Origin: UBA7328 sp002471345
GTDB lineage: Bacteria > Bacteroidota > Bacteroidia > Chitinophagales > Saprospiraceae
Reading direction: 5' to 3'
DNA length: 64,000 nt
Assembly: GCA_964011275.1 (NCBI GenBank)
Contig: CAXGOB010000009.1
Coordinates: 1-64,000 of the forward strand
This document shows positions 33,935 to 42,956 of this stretch, piece after piece (position 1 is the stretch's first letter; each line of letters opens with the position of its first letter). Below the pieces are notes generated by a model. It was not told where the DNA came from, made no database searches, and worked only from the letters and a program-made list of their open reading frames with translations. The position numbers were made by a program, and so were the translations under genes.

Positions 33935-35254
33935 ATGTCGAGTAATGAAAGTAATCAACTGAAAAAAACACTTGGTCCCTTAATGTTGTGGGGGCTTGGA
34001 GTAGGATATGTCATTTCAGGTATGTATTTCGGTTGGAATTTAGGTCTTGAAAAAGGTGGAACCTTAGGTTTAGCAGTTGCTACCTTATTCATTATTGTAA
34101 TGTATCTCACCTTCACATTTAGTTATACAGAGCTGGCCTGTTCTATTCCTAAGGCGGGTGGGGCATTCGCTTATGCACATAGAGCTTTAGGCAAGGACTG
34201 GGGCTTTTTAGGAGGCATGGCACAAAACATAGAATTCATATTTGCACCCCCTGCGATAGCTTTTGCCATAGGGGCTTATATGAATTTATTCTTCCCAGAT
34301 ATACCCATAATTGCGATTGCTTTAGCTGCTTATTTGCTTTTTACTTGTATCAATATATTTGGAGTAAGATTAGCTGCTTCATTTGAATTAATCATTACAA
34401 TAGTTGCAGTTTGCGAATTGTTGATTTTTGCTGGTGCGGCATTGCCCTCTTTTGAATGGAGTAATGTTCAACATAATCCGCTTCCTAATGGATGGGGTGG
34501 AGCATTTGCAGCTATACCATTTGCCATATGGTTTTTTCTAGCAATTGAAGGTGTGGCAAATGTGGCTGAAGAAACAATAAATCCACAAAGAAATGTACTT
34601 ATTGGATTTGGGTCAGCTATCCTCACTTTAGTGGTTCTATGTATTCTTACATTTAGTGCTTCTGTTGGCGTTGAAGGATGGGAGGCCGTTGTTTATCCAG
34701 AAGGAAGTAATGTAGCGTCAGATTCTCCCTTACCATTAGCCTTATCACGTATTTATGGTGAAAATCATTTTTTATATCATTTAGTTACTTCAGTTGGATT
34801 GTTTGGATTAGTAGCTTCTTTCCATGGTATTATTCTTGCTGCTGGGAGATCTACATTTGAGTTTGGAAGAGAACGGTTTGCTCCCAAAATTTTAGGGAAT
34901 GTTCATTCTAAATATAAAACTCCTGCCAATGCTCTTATTGCAAATATGGTTGTCGGAATCATAGCCCTTTTTACGGGTAAAACTGGTGAGATTATCACCA
35001 TTGCATGTTTTGGAGCATTGAGCCTTTATATCATTTCAATGATTTCTCTTTTAGTATTAAGAAAAAAAGAACCTGAAATGGACAGACCATTTAAGGTTCC
35101 AATGTATCCGCTTACACCCATTGTAGCCCTGGTTATTGCAAGTGTTGCGTTCGTAGCTATTACCATTTACAATCCTACATTGGCTTTAATCTATTTTGGA
35201 ATATTGGTCGTCACTTACGGTTACTTTAAATTGACTTTCAAAGAGACTGAATAA
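33935..35254 (+). CDS. eat: APC-family permease, ethanolamine permease type
   Basis: A 439-residue transporter with about 12 hydrophobic segments. The start LGPLMLWGLGVGYVISGMYF, then FSYTELACSIPKAGGAFAYA, AQNIEFIFAPPAIAFAIGAY and WFFLAIEGVANVAEETINPQ match the ethanolamine permease branch of the APC superfamily. It would import ethanolamine or a related amine by secondary transport. It is the first gene of a seven-gene run on the plus strand with overlaps or short gaps; its last base is shared with the next ATG. The following genes fit a gamma-glutamylation route, which supports an amine substrate. Confidence 0.87.
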   Translation: MSSNESNQLKKTLGPLMLWGLGVGYVISGMYFGWNLGLEKGGTLGLAVATLFIIVMYLTFTFSYTELACSIPKAGGAFAYAHRALGKDWGFLGGMAQNIEFIFAPPAIAFAIGAYMNLFFPDIPIIAIALAAYLLFTCINIFGVRLAASFELIITIVAVCELLIFAGAALPSFEWSNVQHNPLPNGWGGAFAAIPFAIWFFLAIEGVANVAEETINPQRNVLIGFGSAILTLVVLCILTFSASVGVEGWEAVVYPEGSNVASDSPLPLALSRIYGENHFLYHLVTSVGLFGLVASFHGIILAAGRSTFEFGRERFAPKILGNVHSKYKTPANALIANMVVGIIALFTGKTGEIITIACFGALSLYIISMISLLVLRKKEPEMDRPFKVPMYPLTPIVALVIASVAFVAITIYNPTLALIYFGILVVTYGYFKLTFKETE

Positions 35255-35826
35255 TGAGCAAAATTGATCTTAAAAAGATTAAAGTTATTCTTCTGGATTT
35301 AGGAGGTGTGGTATTTCAATCTTCAGGAATATCTAATAATAGAATCAATTGGTATATCATAAACCAACTCAATGAAAAGTATGGACATGATTTGAACATT
35401 GGGAATTGTAGACTATCAACATTTGTGTCCGAGTATAGCTATCTCACGAATCAATTTTTAGGTGAACTTGAATTCCTAGCAGGAATATTTGATACGATTG
35501 AATTCAATAAAGAGCTTATAGAAATACTTAATGTGGATCATGATATAATCATAGTAAGTGATAATTACAGAGAGAATATTGAATATATATCTCAGAGATA
35601 TAGATTTAGTGAATGGTCTATTAAGCAGGTGTATTCTTTTGATTATCATATGGTTAAATCAAATTCTGAGTTTTTCAAGAGACTTCTAGATGAACTGGAC
35701 TTTGAAAAGGAAGAAATGCTTTTGATTGATGATAGTCCAAACAAGATTGCAAGTGCAGCTGCAAATGGAATACATGGTATATTGTACAAAGGAAATGACG
35801 AAATTGCCCTGGAGTTTATAGATTAA
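35254..35826 (+). CDS. HAD-family hydrolase
   Basis: A 190-residue HAD-like protein with motif I VILLDLGGVVFQ, motif II-like IIIVSDNYRE, and motif IV LLIDDSPNKIASAA. The size is that of small phosphoglycolate-type phosphatases; the second Asp of the usual DxDG motif is replaced (DLGGV), as in many YihX-like members. It starts on the last base of the permease stop codon. Its substrate is unknown; it might be a phosphatase linked to the amine pathway. Confidence 0.8.
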   Translation: MSKIDLKKIKVILLDLGGVVFQSSGISNNRINWYIINQLNEKYGHDLNIGNCRLSTFVSEYSYLTNQFLGELEFLAGIFDTIEFNKELIEILNVDHDIIIVSDNYRENIEYISQRYRFSEWSIKQVYSFDYHMVKSNSEFFKRLLDELDFEKEEMLLIDDSPNKIASAAANGIHGILYKGNDEIALEFID

Positions 35827-35839
35827 TAAAAGTAAGAAG

Positions 35840-37216
35840 ATGAAAATTAGAGGAATGCTCTCTATTCAGGAATTATCCCAAAAGGTGGAGAATGAAGAAG
35901 TAGAAACTGTCATTGTAGCTTTTACAGATCATTATGGTAGAATGATGGGAAAACGATTTGACGCAGAATTTTTCTTGGAATCTTGCGTCGAAAGTGGAAC
36001 TCATGCATGTAATTATCTCTTGACCACAGATATGGAAATGGAGCCAGTAGAAGGCTACAAATATGCTAATTGGGAACTGGGATATGGAGACTTTCACATG
36101 GTACCAGATATGAAGACTTTGAGAATTGCTGATTGGCTCGACAATACAGCCTTAGTGATGTGTGATTTAGTGGATGACAAAACCCATAAGATGGTGTCTT
36201 TTGGACCAAGGTCTATATTGAGGAAGCAATTGGATGATGCCCGATCGCTCGGATATAAATGTAATGCGGCTTCAGAATTAGAATATTATGTATTTGAAGA
36301 TGGTTATCGTTCAGCTCATGACAGGCACTATCAAGATATGAAACCTGCAGGATGGTACCTTGAAGACTACCACATTATGCAAGGTACGCGAACTGAGTTT
36401 TTCACTGCTGCTGCACGTAAACATCTTAAAAAGTCAGGAGTACCTGTAGAAAATTCTAAAGGAGAGTGGGGGTTAGGACAACATGAACTTAATGTGAAAT
36501 ACACTGAAGTCTTAGATATGGCAGATCGGCATATGGTGTATAAGCAGTGCCTTAAAGAATTAGCTGATGAAATGGGGATATCGGTGACTTTTATGGCAAA
36601 ATATCATGAAGAAAGAGCCGGGTCAAGTTGTCACATTCACATGAGTCTTTGGAATGATTCTGAAAATGTTTTTGATGGAAATCATAAAATGGGACCAGTT
36701 AATGGATCTGATATATTTCGATGGTTTTTAGGAGGTTGGATGACTAATGTGGCAGATGTAATGCCTTTTTATGCTCCAACAATAAACAGTTATAAAAGGT
36801 ATGTGGATGCTTCATGGGCTCCTACGCGATTAGCATGGAGTTATGATAATCGAACTGCTGGCTTCAGAGTCGTTGGTAAAGGTAAGAGCCTTAGAATAGA
36901 ATGTAGAATCCCTGGTGCTGATTGCAATCCATATTTAGCTTTTGCAGCATCACTAGCTTGTGGCCTGAATGGCGTAAAGAACAAAATTGAACCACCGCAG
37001 ATATTCGAGGGTGATGTATACACCGCAAAAGACTTAGATAGAGTTCCAAATAGTTTAGGTGCTGCAATTTCAAAATTCAAAAACAGCGCTTTCGCCAAGG
37101 AGGCATTTGGAATTGACGTCGTTAAACATTACGCTCATTATTTTGAGACAGAGCAAAATGCTTATGACAAAGCAGTGACGGATTGGGAAAGAAAGAGATA
37201 TTTTGAACGTATCTGA
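35840..37216 (+). CDS. glutamine synthetase-like gamma-glutamyl-amine ligase
   Basis: A 458-residue member of the glutamine synthetase superfamily. Fold motifs are visible: GPRSILRKQLDDAR, ASELEYYVF (metal site), GLGQHELNVKYTEVLDMADR, FMAKYHEERAGSSCHIHMSL and GKGKSLRIECRIPGADCNPY. The housekeeping-type adenylylation-tyrosine region is not recognised. In this context it probably ligates glutamate to an amine, as PuuA does for putrescine, IpuC for isopropylamine and GlnA4 for ethanolamine. The neighbouring ethanolamine-type permease favours gamma-glutamylethanolamide as the product. Confidence 0.87.
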   Translation: MKIRGMLSIQELSQKVENEEVETVIVAFTDHYGRMMGKRFDAEFFLESCVESGTHACNYLLTTDMEMEPVEGYKYANWELGYGDFHMVPDMKTLRIADWLDNTALVMCDLVDDKTHKMVSFGPRSILRKQLDDARSLGYKCNAASELEYYVFEDGYRSAHDRHYQDMKPAGWYLEDYHIMQGTRTEFFTAAARKHLKKSGVPVENSKGEWGLGQHELNVKYTEVLDMADRHMVYKQCLKELADEMGISVTFMAKYHEERAGSSCHIHMSLWNDSENVFDGNHKMGPVNGSDIFRWFLGGWMTNVADVMPFYAPTINSYKRYVDASWAPTRLAWSYDNRTAGFRVVGKGKSLRIECRIPGADCNPYLAFAASLACGLNGVKNKIEPPQIFEGDVYTAKDLDRVPNSLGAAISKFKNSAFAKEAFGIDVVKHYAHYFETEQNAYDKAVTDWERKRYFERI

Positions 37217-37246
37217 CAAGTCCAGTTGTTAGATTTAAATAAAAAA

Positions 37247-38020
37247 ATGAGATTAAAAAATAAAACAGCACTCATCACAGGGGGAAGTAGTGGAATAGGT
37301 AAAGAGACATGTCTTTTATTTGCGAAAGAAGGGGCCAATGTGATAGTAACCGATGTCAATGAAATAGAAGGTAAACATGTAGTGAATCAGATTAAAGATA
37401 ATGGTGGTAGAGCTGTCTTTTGTAAAGCAGATGTATCTTCTGAAGTAGATTGCAAAAACATGGTCGACTGTGCTGAAAGGGAATTTGGAGAATTACATAT
37501 AATGTTTAATAATGCCGGAATCATGCACAGTGATGATGGAGACAGTCAAAGCACAGATGAAAAAGTTTGGGATTTGACGATGAATATTAATGTCAAAGGA
37601 GTCTTTTTTGGATGTAAATATGGAATTCCATTGATTAAGAGGAGTGGTGGTGGTTCTATAATAAATACAGCATCATTTGTCGCGCATTTAGGAGCTGCTA
37701 CACCTCAAATTGCTTATACGGCCAGTAAGGGAGCTGTTCTTGCAATGTCGAGAGAACTGGCAGTGATTCATGCAAGGGAAGGGATCAGAGTGAATGCATT
37801 GAGCCCAGGACCTTTGCGTACTGAACTATTGATGAAATTTTTGAATACTGAAGAAAAAAAACAAAGACGACTTGTCCATATTCCAATGGGAAGATTTGGA
37901 GAAGCTCAGGAAATGGCAAAAGCTACTTTGTTCTTAGCATCTGATGAATCAAGTTACATGACAGGTACAGAATTTTTAGTGGATGGAGGGATTACTTCTG
38001 CATATGTAACTCCAGAATGA
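37247..38020 (+). CDS. SDR-family dehydrogenase
   Basis: A 257-residue classical SDR from ATG 37247 (the TTG at 37226 is unlikely). Motifs: TGGSSGIGKETC, NNAGIMHSD, NTASFVAHLG, YTASKGAVLAMSREL (intact Tyr/Lys), SPGPLRTEL and the C-terminal SSYMTGTEFLVDGG. It takes the position in the operon that an amine oxidase (PuuB) has in putrescine pathways. If the ligase product is gamma-glutamylethanolamide, this enzyme would oxidise its alcohol to the aldehyde. Confidence 0.88.
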   Translation: MRLKNKTALITGGSSGIGKETCLLFAKEGANVIVTDVNEIEGKHVVNQIKDNGGRAVFCKADVSSEVDCKNMVDCAEREFGELHIMFNNAGIMHSDDGDSQSTDEKVWDLTMNINVKGVFFGCKYGIPLIKRSGGGSIINTASFVAHLGAATPQIAYTASKGAVLAMSRELAVIHAREGIRVNALSPGPLRTELLMKFLNTEEKKQRRLVHIPMGRFGEAQEMAKATLFLASDESSYMTGTEFLVDGGITSAYVTPE

Positions 38021-38050
38021 AAATCGAACAAGAGCAATAAAAGAGAAAAT

Positions 38051-39187
38051 ATGCATAAAAATTTCTATGTGGCTATTTTGTTTTTGTTTATTTCGTCTTG
38101 GGTGTATTCTCAAAGTGTATGCCTTAATGAAAAATCTTTGAATCAGTTACACAAACTATTCAGCGACGAATTTAAAGATGACGAACCAGGTGGTGCTGTA
38201 TTGATTAAAAAAGGTGATGAGATTATTTATTCAGGGAGTTTTGGCTTTGCAGATATGGAGACTGTAGATCCAATTAATGAAAACACCGTCTTTAACACAG
38301 GCTCTATTTCCAAAACATTTGTAGCCAATGGAATTTTAATCTTACAGGACCGAGGGCTGCTTTCTATTGAAGATTCAATCGATAAATATTTTGATGATTT
38401 TGAAAATGAAGAGATTGCTGCCAAAGTCAAAATAAAACATCTACTCTCACATACTTCAGGACTTCCAGATAATAGAGAAGTGAGAAGGAATTTTGATTTT
38501 TTTCTTACCGCCAAAGACGATGAAAATTTCGAACCGTTAAAACGGGCCATATCTCTGAATTTTGATCCGGGTGAAAATTTTCAATACTCTAACCCTTCAT
38601 ATAATGGACTAGCACTTATCATACAGAGAGTAAGTCGACAGCCATGGCAAGAATTCATCATTGAAAATATATTTGAACCATGTGGTATGCCTCTCAGTAA
38701 AATAACTGATGGGCCACATCCATCTGAAGATGTTGCCCACGCATATGTAGATCTTGGATTTGACTTTGCCGAAAATGATTATGGTGAAGTTCCAACTTTT
38801 GCTGCTTCTGGAAATGGGGGAGTGTGGAGTACAGTCCATGAATTAGCAAATTATGAAGTATGTATCCAAAATTCTGTTTTTCTAAAACCTACTACAGTTG
38901 AATCCTCAAGGACAATATTCAAAGCTGATAAATGGAAAGCATCGTCAGCTCCATTTTTAGGATGGGGATGGTTTTTAGGAGAAAAGAATCTTATTGGAAG
39001 TGAGAGTAATCTTGGTGTTGATATTGTTTATCACACCGGTTCTCAAGGAGGATTTAGAGCATATTATATCAGTATTCCAGAAAAGAAAATCCTCTCTATA
39101 GGACTCTTTAATAGGCCTTTGGATTCATATAATAGTTTTATGAGTGAGCCATTAAAACTCTTGGCGGAGAATAATTGGTTGGATTAG
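38051..39187 (+). CDS. exported serine hydrolase (beta-lactamase class C family)
   Basis: A 378-residue secreted or periplasmic protein with signal peptide MHKNFYVAILFLFISSWVYS. The catalytic SxxK is Ser85-Ile-Ser-Lys88 (NTGSISKTF), the YxN motif is YSNPSYN, and the third motif is HTGSQGGF. This family covers D-aminopeptidases, esterases and penicillin-binding-like proteins. Its presence in the middle of the amine operon suggests a hydrolase that liberates the amine or amino acid from an amide or ester outside the cytoplasm, but no specific substrate can be assigned. Confidence 0.85.
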   Translation: MHKNFYVAILFLFISSWVYSQSVCLNEKSLNQLHKLFSDEFKDDEPGGAVLIKKGDEIIYSGSFGFADMETVDPINENTVFNTGSISKTFVANGILILQDRGLLSIEDSIDKYFDDFENEEIAAKVKIKHLLSHTSGLPDNREVRRNFDFFLTAKDDENFEPLKRAISLNFDPGENFQYSNPSYNGLALIIQRVSRQPWQEFIIENIFEPCGMPLSKITDGPHPSEDVAHAYVDLGFDFAENDYGEVPTFAASGNGGVWSTVHELANYEVCIQNSVFLKPTTVESSRTIFKADKWKASSAPFLGWGWFLGEKNLIGSESNLGVDIVYHTGSQGGFRAYYISIPEKKILSIGLFNRPLDSYNSFMSEPLKLLAENNWLD

Positions 39188-39221
39188 AATGAATTAACGT
39201 TTAAAATGAAAATTGATTGAA

Positions 39222-40616
39222 GTGAGTAAGACTTTTCAGGTTATAAGTCCAGTTGACAATTCCATTTACTTGGAACGAGAAATTGCCCAAGATTCTCAAA
39301 TAGAAAAGACATTAGATAAGAGTCAGAAAGCATTTGTCTCTTGGAAGCAGACATCTATTGCAGATAGAGCTCAAATATGTCATAGAGCCGTCGAATACTT
39401 TCTAAATAATGTCGATGATATTGCGAAAGAACTAACCTGGCAAATGGGCCGACCCATTCAGTATTCTCCATATGAAATATCGAAAGGACTTAAAGAGAGG
39501 GCAGATTATATGATTGGGATTGCTGAGGGTACATTAAAAGATGTACAAATACCTGAAATTGAAGGATTCATTAGGTATGTGAAAAGAGAGCCTTTGGGTA
39601 CGGTGTTTGTATTGGCACCTTGGAATTATCCTTTCCTCACTTCTGTAAATGCTATAATTCCTGCTCTAATGGCTGGAAATACTGTGATATTGAAACATGC
39701 CAAACAAACACCACTTTGTGCTGAGAGATATGCTGCTGCATTTAAACATGCCGGCATTCCAGATGGAGTGTTTCAATATATGCACTTGGCTCATAATCAA
39801 GTAGCTGATATTATTGAAGATAATCGAATTGACTATGTAGCATTTACTGGAAGTGTATCAGGAGGTGCCGCTGTACAAAATGCCATGAAAAATCGGTTTA
39901 TTAATGCAGGATTAGAATTAGGAGGAAAGGATCCAGCATATGTTAGAGCTGATGCAAATCTCGAAAATGCTATAGAGAATTTGGTAGATGGATCTTTTTT
40001 TAATTCTGGTCAATCTTGTTGTGGGATTGAAAGGATTTATGTTCATGAAAATCTGTATGATAAATTTGTGGAAGGATTTGTCTCAATTACAAAAAATTAC
40101 ACATTGGGTAATCCTTTAGAACAGAAAACAACCTTAGGGCCGATGGTGAAAACAGCAGCGGCTTTATATACTCAGAACCAAATTGATGAAGCAATCACAA
40201 AAGGTGCATCGGCTCTAATTGATTCTTCTAAATTTGAATGTCATGACCCCAATACACCCTATTTGGCACCTCAGATCCTGGTGAATGTTAACCATACTAT
40301 GGACATTATGAAAGAAGAAACTTTCGGCCCTGTAGTAGGGATAATGTCAGTCAAAGATGACGATGAAGGAGTATCTCTTATGAATGATAGCCAATATGGC
40401 CTTACAGCATCTATATGGACAAAAGATTTAGATCAGGCAAAATATTTGGGTGATAGAGTCGAGACAGGTACGCTATTCATGAATAGATGTGATTATCTCG
40501 ACCCAGCCCTAGCATGGACAGGAATTAAGAATAGTGGTAGAGGATGCACTTTGTCTTCATTGGGTTATGAGGTCTTGACTAGACCAAAATCTTTTCATCT
40601 CAAGACTATGATGTGA
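39222..40616 (+). CDS. aldehyde dehydrogenase
   Basis: A 464-residue NAD(P)-dependent aldehyde dehydrogenase. Cofactor and active-site motifs: VLAPWNYPFLTSVNAIIPAL, FTGSVSGGAAVQ, LELGGKDPAYV (general-base Glu) and NSGQSCCGIERIY with catalytic Cys at about residue 266, then EETFGPVVG. GTG 39222 is chosen, giving an N-terminus SKTFQVISP; TTG 39213 is three codons upstream. In the proposed pathway it would oxidise gamma-glutamylaminoacetaldehyde to gamma-glutamylglycine, as PuuC does for the putrescine intermediate. Its stop codon overlaps the start of the amidotransferase gene. Confidence 0.92.
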   Translation: MSKTFQVISPVDNSIYLEREIAQDSQIEKTLDKSQKAFVSWKQTSIADRAQICHRAVEYFLNNVDDIAKELTWQMGRPIQYSPYEISKGLKERADYMIGIAEGTLKDVQIPEIEGFIRYVKREPLGTVFVLAPWNYPFLTSVNAIIPALMAGNTVILKHAKQTPLCAERYAAAFKHAGIPDGVFQYMHLAHNQVADIIEDNRIDYVAFTGSVSGGAAVQNAMKNRFINAGLELGGKDPAYVRADANLENAIENLVDGSFFNSGQSCCGIERIYVHENLYDKFVEGFVSITKNYTLGNPLEQKTTLGPMVKTAAALYTQNQIDEAITKGASALIDSSKFECHDPNTPYLAPQILVNVNHTMDIMKEETFGPVVGIMSVKDDDEGVSLMNDSQYGLTASIWTKDLDQAKYLGDRVETGTLFMNRCDYLDPALAWTGIKNSGRGCTLSSLGYEVLTRPKSFHLKTMM

Positions 40617-41308
40617 TTAAAGCAGGTTTGTTCATGTGCGATCATGTTAACAAGGAGTATCGCAAAGAATACGGCGACTATTCTGATATGTTCGCTAAAT
40701 TATTTCCAGAGTTTGAGTGGATGATTTATGACGTTTACAATGGTGAATTTCCAACCAACTACGATGAATGTGATGTTTACTTTGCAACAGGATCCAAACA
40801 TTCTGTGTATGATGATATTGATTGGATACAAGGGTTAAAGAAAGTAATCAAAGGACTTTACAATGAAAAAAAGTATTTCATTGGATTCTGTTTTGGACAT
40901 CAGCTTATAGGAGAATCTTTGGGCGGTAAAGTGGAAAAATCCCCAAATGGTTGGTGTGTGGGAGTCCATGATTTTAAGGTTTACGAAAGAGAACCCTGGA
41001 TTACACCTTTTCAAGAGGACTTTAGCCTTCTGATGATGTGTCAAGATCAAATTTTGACATTACCTGTAAATACCAAAGTTATAGCCGGAAGTGAGATGTG
41101 TCCTTTTGCAATGATCAAAGTAGGAGAGACATTTCTTGGTATTCAATCTCACCCTGAATTTTCTAAATCCTATGATGGATTGTTAATGAAAACACGTATG
41201 AATAGAATGGGTGATGATGTAGCCAATGCGGGATTAAAAAGTCTTTTAAAGGATATTCATACAAAGGTAATTAGATCATGGATTCTTAAATTTATAAACG
41301 GTATCTGA
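40613..41308 (+). CDS. class I glutamine amidotransferase / gamma-glutamyl hydrolase-like
   Basis: A 231-residue protein starting at GTG 40613, overlapping the preceding stop codon (GTGA). The N-terminus AGLFMCDHVNKEYRKEYGDY matches stand-alone class I GATase proteins. Catalytic Cys93 lies in IGFCFGHQLIGE and the His-Glu pair in IQSHPEFS. In PuuD-type pathways such a hydrolase removes the gamma-glutamyl group at the end; here it would yield glycine plus glutamate. The 3' end overlaps the convergent acetyltransferase gene by 33 bp. Confidence 0.88.
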   Translation: MIKAGLFMCDHVNKEYRKEYGDYSDMFAKLFPEFEWMIYDVYNGEFPTNYDECDVYFATGSKHSVYDDIDWIQGLKKVIKGLYNEKKYFIGFCFGHQLIGESLGGKVEKSPNGWCVGVHDFKVYEREPWITPFQEDFSLLMMCQDQILTLPVNTKVIAGSEMCPFAMIKVGETFLGIQSHPEFSKSYDGLLMKTRMNRMGDDVANAGLKSLLKDIHTKVIRSWILKFINGI

Positions 41309-41749
41309 TGATGTCTTTAGACATAAATTAAAACAGATCATACTATTTTCATCAATTTCACCATTTGTAGTCCAACCATTTTTTTTGAAGAGTCTAATAG
41401 CCGCTTCATTGTCAATTTCGACGTATGTGTTCCATGGCTTATTATCATTTTGATATATTTCCAAAACTTTTTTTAGTGCACTGCTTCCAATTCCTTTTGA
41501 TTTCAATAAAGGAGAAACTGACAGATCCGTGAGGACATAAAAGTTATGCATGTCATCTGGCAATACAATTCCTACCACAGCAACCAGTTTGCCATCATCA
41601 AAAACGGAATATTGTCTTCCACTTTTTTCATTTATTACAAAATTTAACCACTCATCATTTATTGGACCTAGGCGTCGATGAAACTCAGCATCACATGACC
41701 ATGACTTGAATTCTTTAAAATGATCTTGGTGGAATAATTGAATTTTCAT
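41276..41749 (-). CDS. GNAT-family N-acetyltransferase
   Basis: A 157-residue acetyltransferase. The acetyl-CoA-binding block SPLLKSKGIGSSALKKVLEI fits the R/Q-x-x-G-x-G/A motif, preceded by DLSVSP and followed by VEIDNEAAIRLFKKNGW. The substrate is unknown. The 3' end overlaps the amidotransferase gene on the opposite strand. Confidence 0.85.
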   Translation of the reverse strand: MKIQLFHQDHFKEFKSWSCDAEFHRRLGPINDEWLNFVINEKSGRQYSVFDDGKLVAVVGIVLPDDMHNFYVLTDLSVSPLLKSKGIGSSALKKVLEIYQNDNKPWNTYVEIDNEAAIRLFKKNGWTTNGEIDENSMICFNLCLKTSSDTVYKFKNP

Positions 41750-41827
41750 ACACGTTTACATATAAAGAGCTCAAAAACATTGTACTAATAAATGAATTAA
41801 CTTGACACTGATGTAAATTTACCTTGT

Positions 41828-42943
41828 ATCAAAATCAATATTAATATTAGTTACTACCGAAGTCTGTTATTAATCTTTTTTATTCCTTTTTCACTTTCAG
41901 GACAACTTAGAATTGAGCTTGAGATTGGTGCACAGCATGATGGTATAGATAGAGTGCAGTTGTGTTTTGGAATTACGAATACATTGCCAAATGACATTGA
42001 TTTTTCGCCAAATGATAATCAGAAAATTGTTATTCAATTTGGTGTTCCTCCTTCAGCAGGAGACTTTACAGTTGTAAACTCATGTCTTGATCCTCAGGAT
42101 TTTAAATTTTTGATTGAATCTTTGACTTCTACCATTAATCTAAATGCTATTAGCACTATGCGCTCAGATTCTCAGGACTTTGAGATGGCTTTTAAGTTTA
42201 ACCAACGCGTATCTATTCAACCTGACAAAACTCTAGAAATAGGATGTATAGACAACTTTGAAATTCATTGTTCTTGTGACAATTTGATAGCCTTGGTAGA
42301 TTGCTCAGGAATTCAACATACTGAGTTTTTTAATGGAAATATTATCATTGCAGGAGCTGAAAGTTGCCCTGAAATTGAATTTCCAATTCCAGAAAAGTTT
42401 GAAGAAGAAATTGAGATTTTTTGCCAAAAATCAGATGATAATGGGATTACTGTTGAATGGGAAGAACTTGAAGATGTCAATTATTACGAGGTAAGGATAA
42501 ATGATGAAGTGTGGCAAAAAGTAGACAGGAGTACTTTGTACACCATTGAAGAAATAGCTAGTACTGAAACTCAAAACGTTGAAGTAAGAGCAATCACAGG
42601 TTGTGAGCCTATGCCTTTTGGTATGATCAGTTGTACATTCGAAAGTGAAAAAGAAGAATTGGTATATATCCCAAATGCATTCTCCCCAAATGGAGATGGA
42701 ATTAATGATGAGCTCGTCATATCATCGCAGCCTGGAATATCTATTAAGGAGTTGAGAATTTATGAGAGATTTGGCGGATTGATATATAGAGCTACCCCTG
42801 CTGATCATCAAGAGGTTATAACTTGGAATGTACAAGGGTATAATAAGAAATTTGGTGCTCAGTTATTTTTATGTCAGGTGATATTAATTAAAAAGAATAG
42901 AGAAGAAGAAATAGTATATGGCGATGTGACGATGCTTAAATAA
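41828..42943 (+). CDS. T9SS type B sorting-domain protein lacking a normal start codon
   Basis: The first usable start in this frame, GTG 41954, is well inside the protein. Upstream in the same frame the sequence reads KINI, then SYYRSLLLIFFIPFSLSGQ, a good signal peptide, followed by LRIELEIGAQHDGIDR; the codon at the expected start is ATC (41828-41830). No ATG, GTG or TTG is found between it and the in-frame TAA farther up. The C-terminus VYIPNAFSPNGDGINDELVI ... FGGLIYRA is a type B (gliding-motility CHU_C) sorting domain. The gene may be silenced, use ATC/ATT weakly, or contain a sequence error. The central part is unrecognised, with a fibronectin-like segment near residue 165-215. Confidence 0.7.
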   Translation: MKININISYYRSLLLIFFIPFSLSGQLRIELEIGAQHDGIDRVQLCFGITNTLPNDIDFSPNDNQKIVIQFGVPPSAGDFTVVNSCLDPQDFKFLIESLTSTINLNAISTMRSDSQDFEMAFKFNQRVSIQPDKTLEIGCIDNFEIHCSCDNLIALVDCSGIQHTEFFNGNIIIAGAESCPEIEFPIPEKFEEEIEIFCQKSDDNGITVEWEELEDVNYYEVRINDEVWQKVDRSTLYTIEEIASTETQNVEVRAITGCEPMPFGMISCTFESEKEELVYIPNAFSPNGDGINDELVISSQPGISIKELRIYERFGGLIYRATPADHQEVITWNVQGYNKKFGAQLFLCQVILIKKNREEEIVYGDVTMLK

Positions 42944-42956
42944 GAGACCAAATAAA

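Noticed and set aside
35840..37216. The GlnA-like gene as the housekeeping glutamine synthetase.
   Set aside because: Its operon partners form a gamma-glutamylation pathway, and the adenylylation-site region is not recognised.
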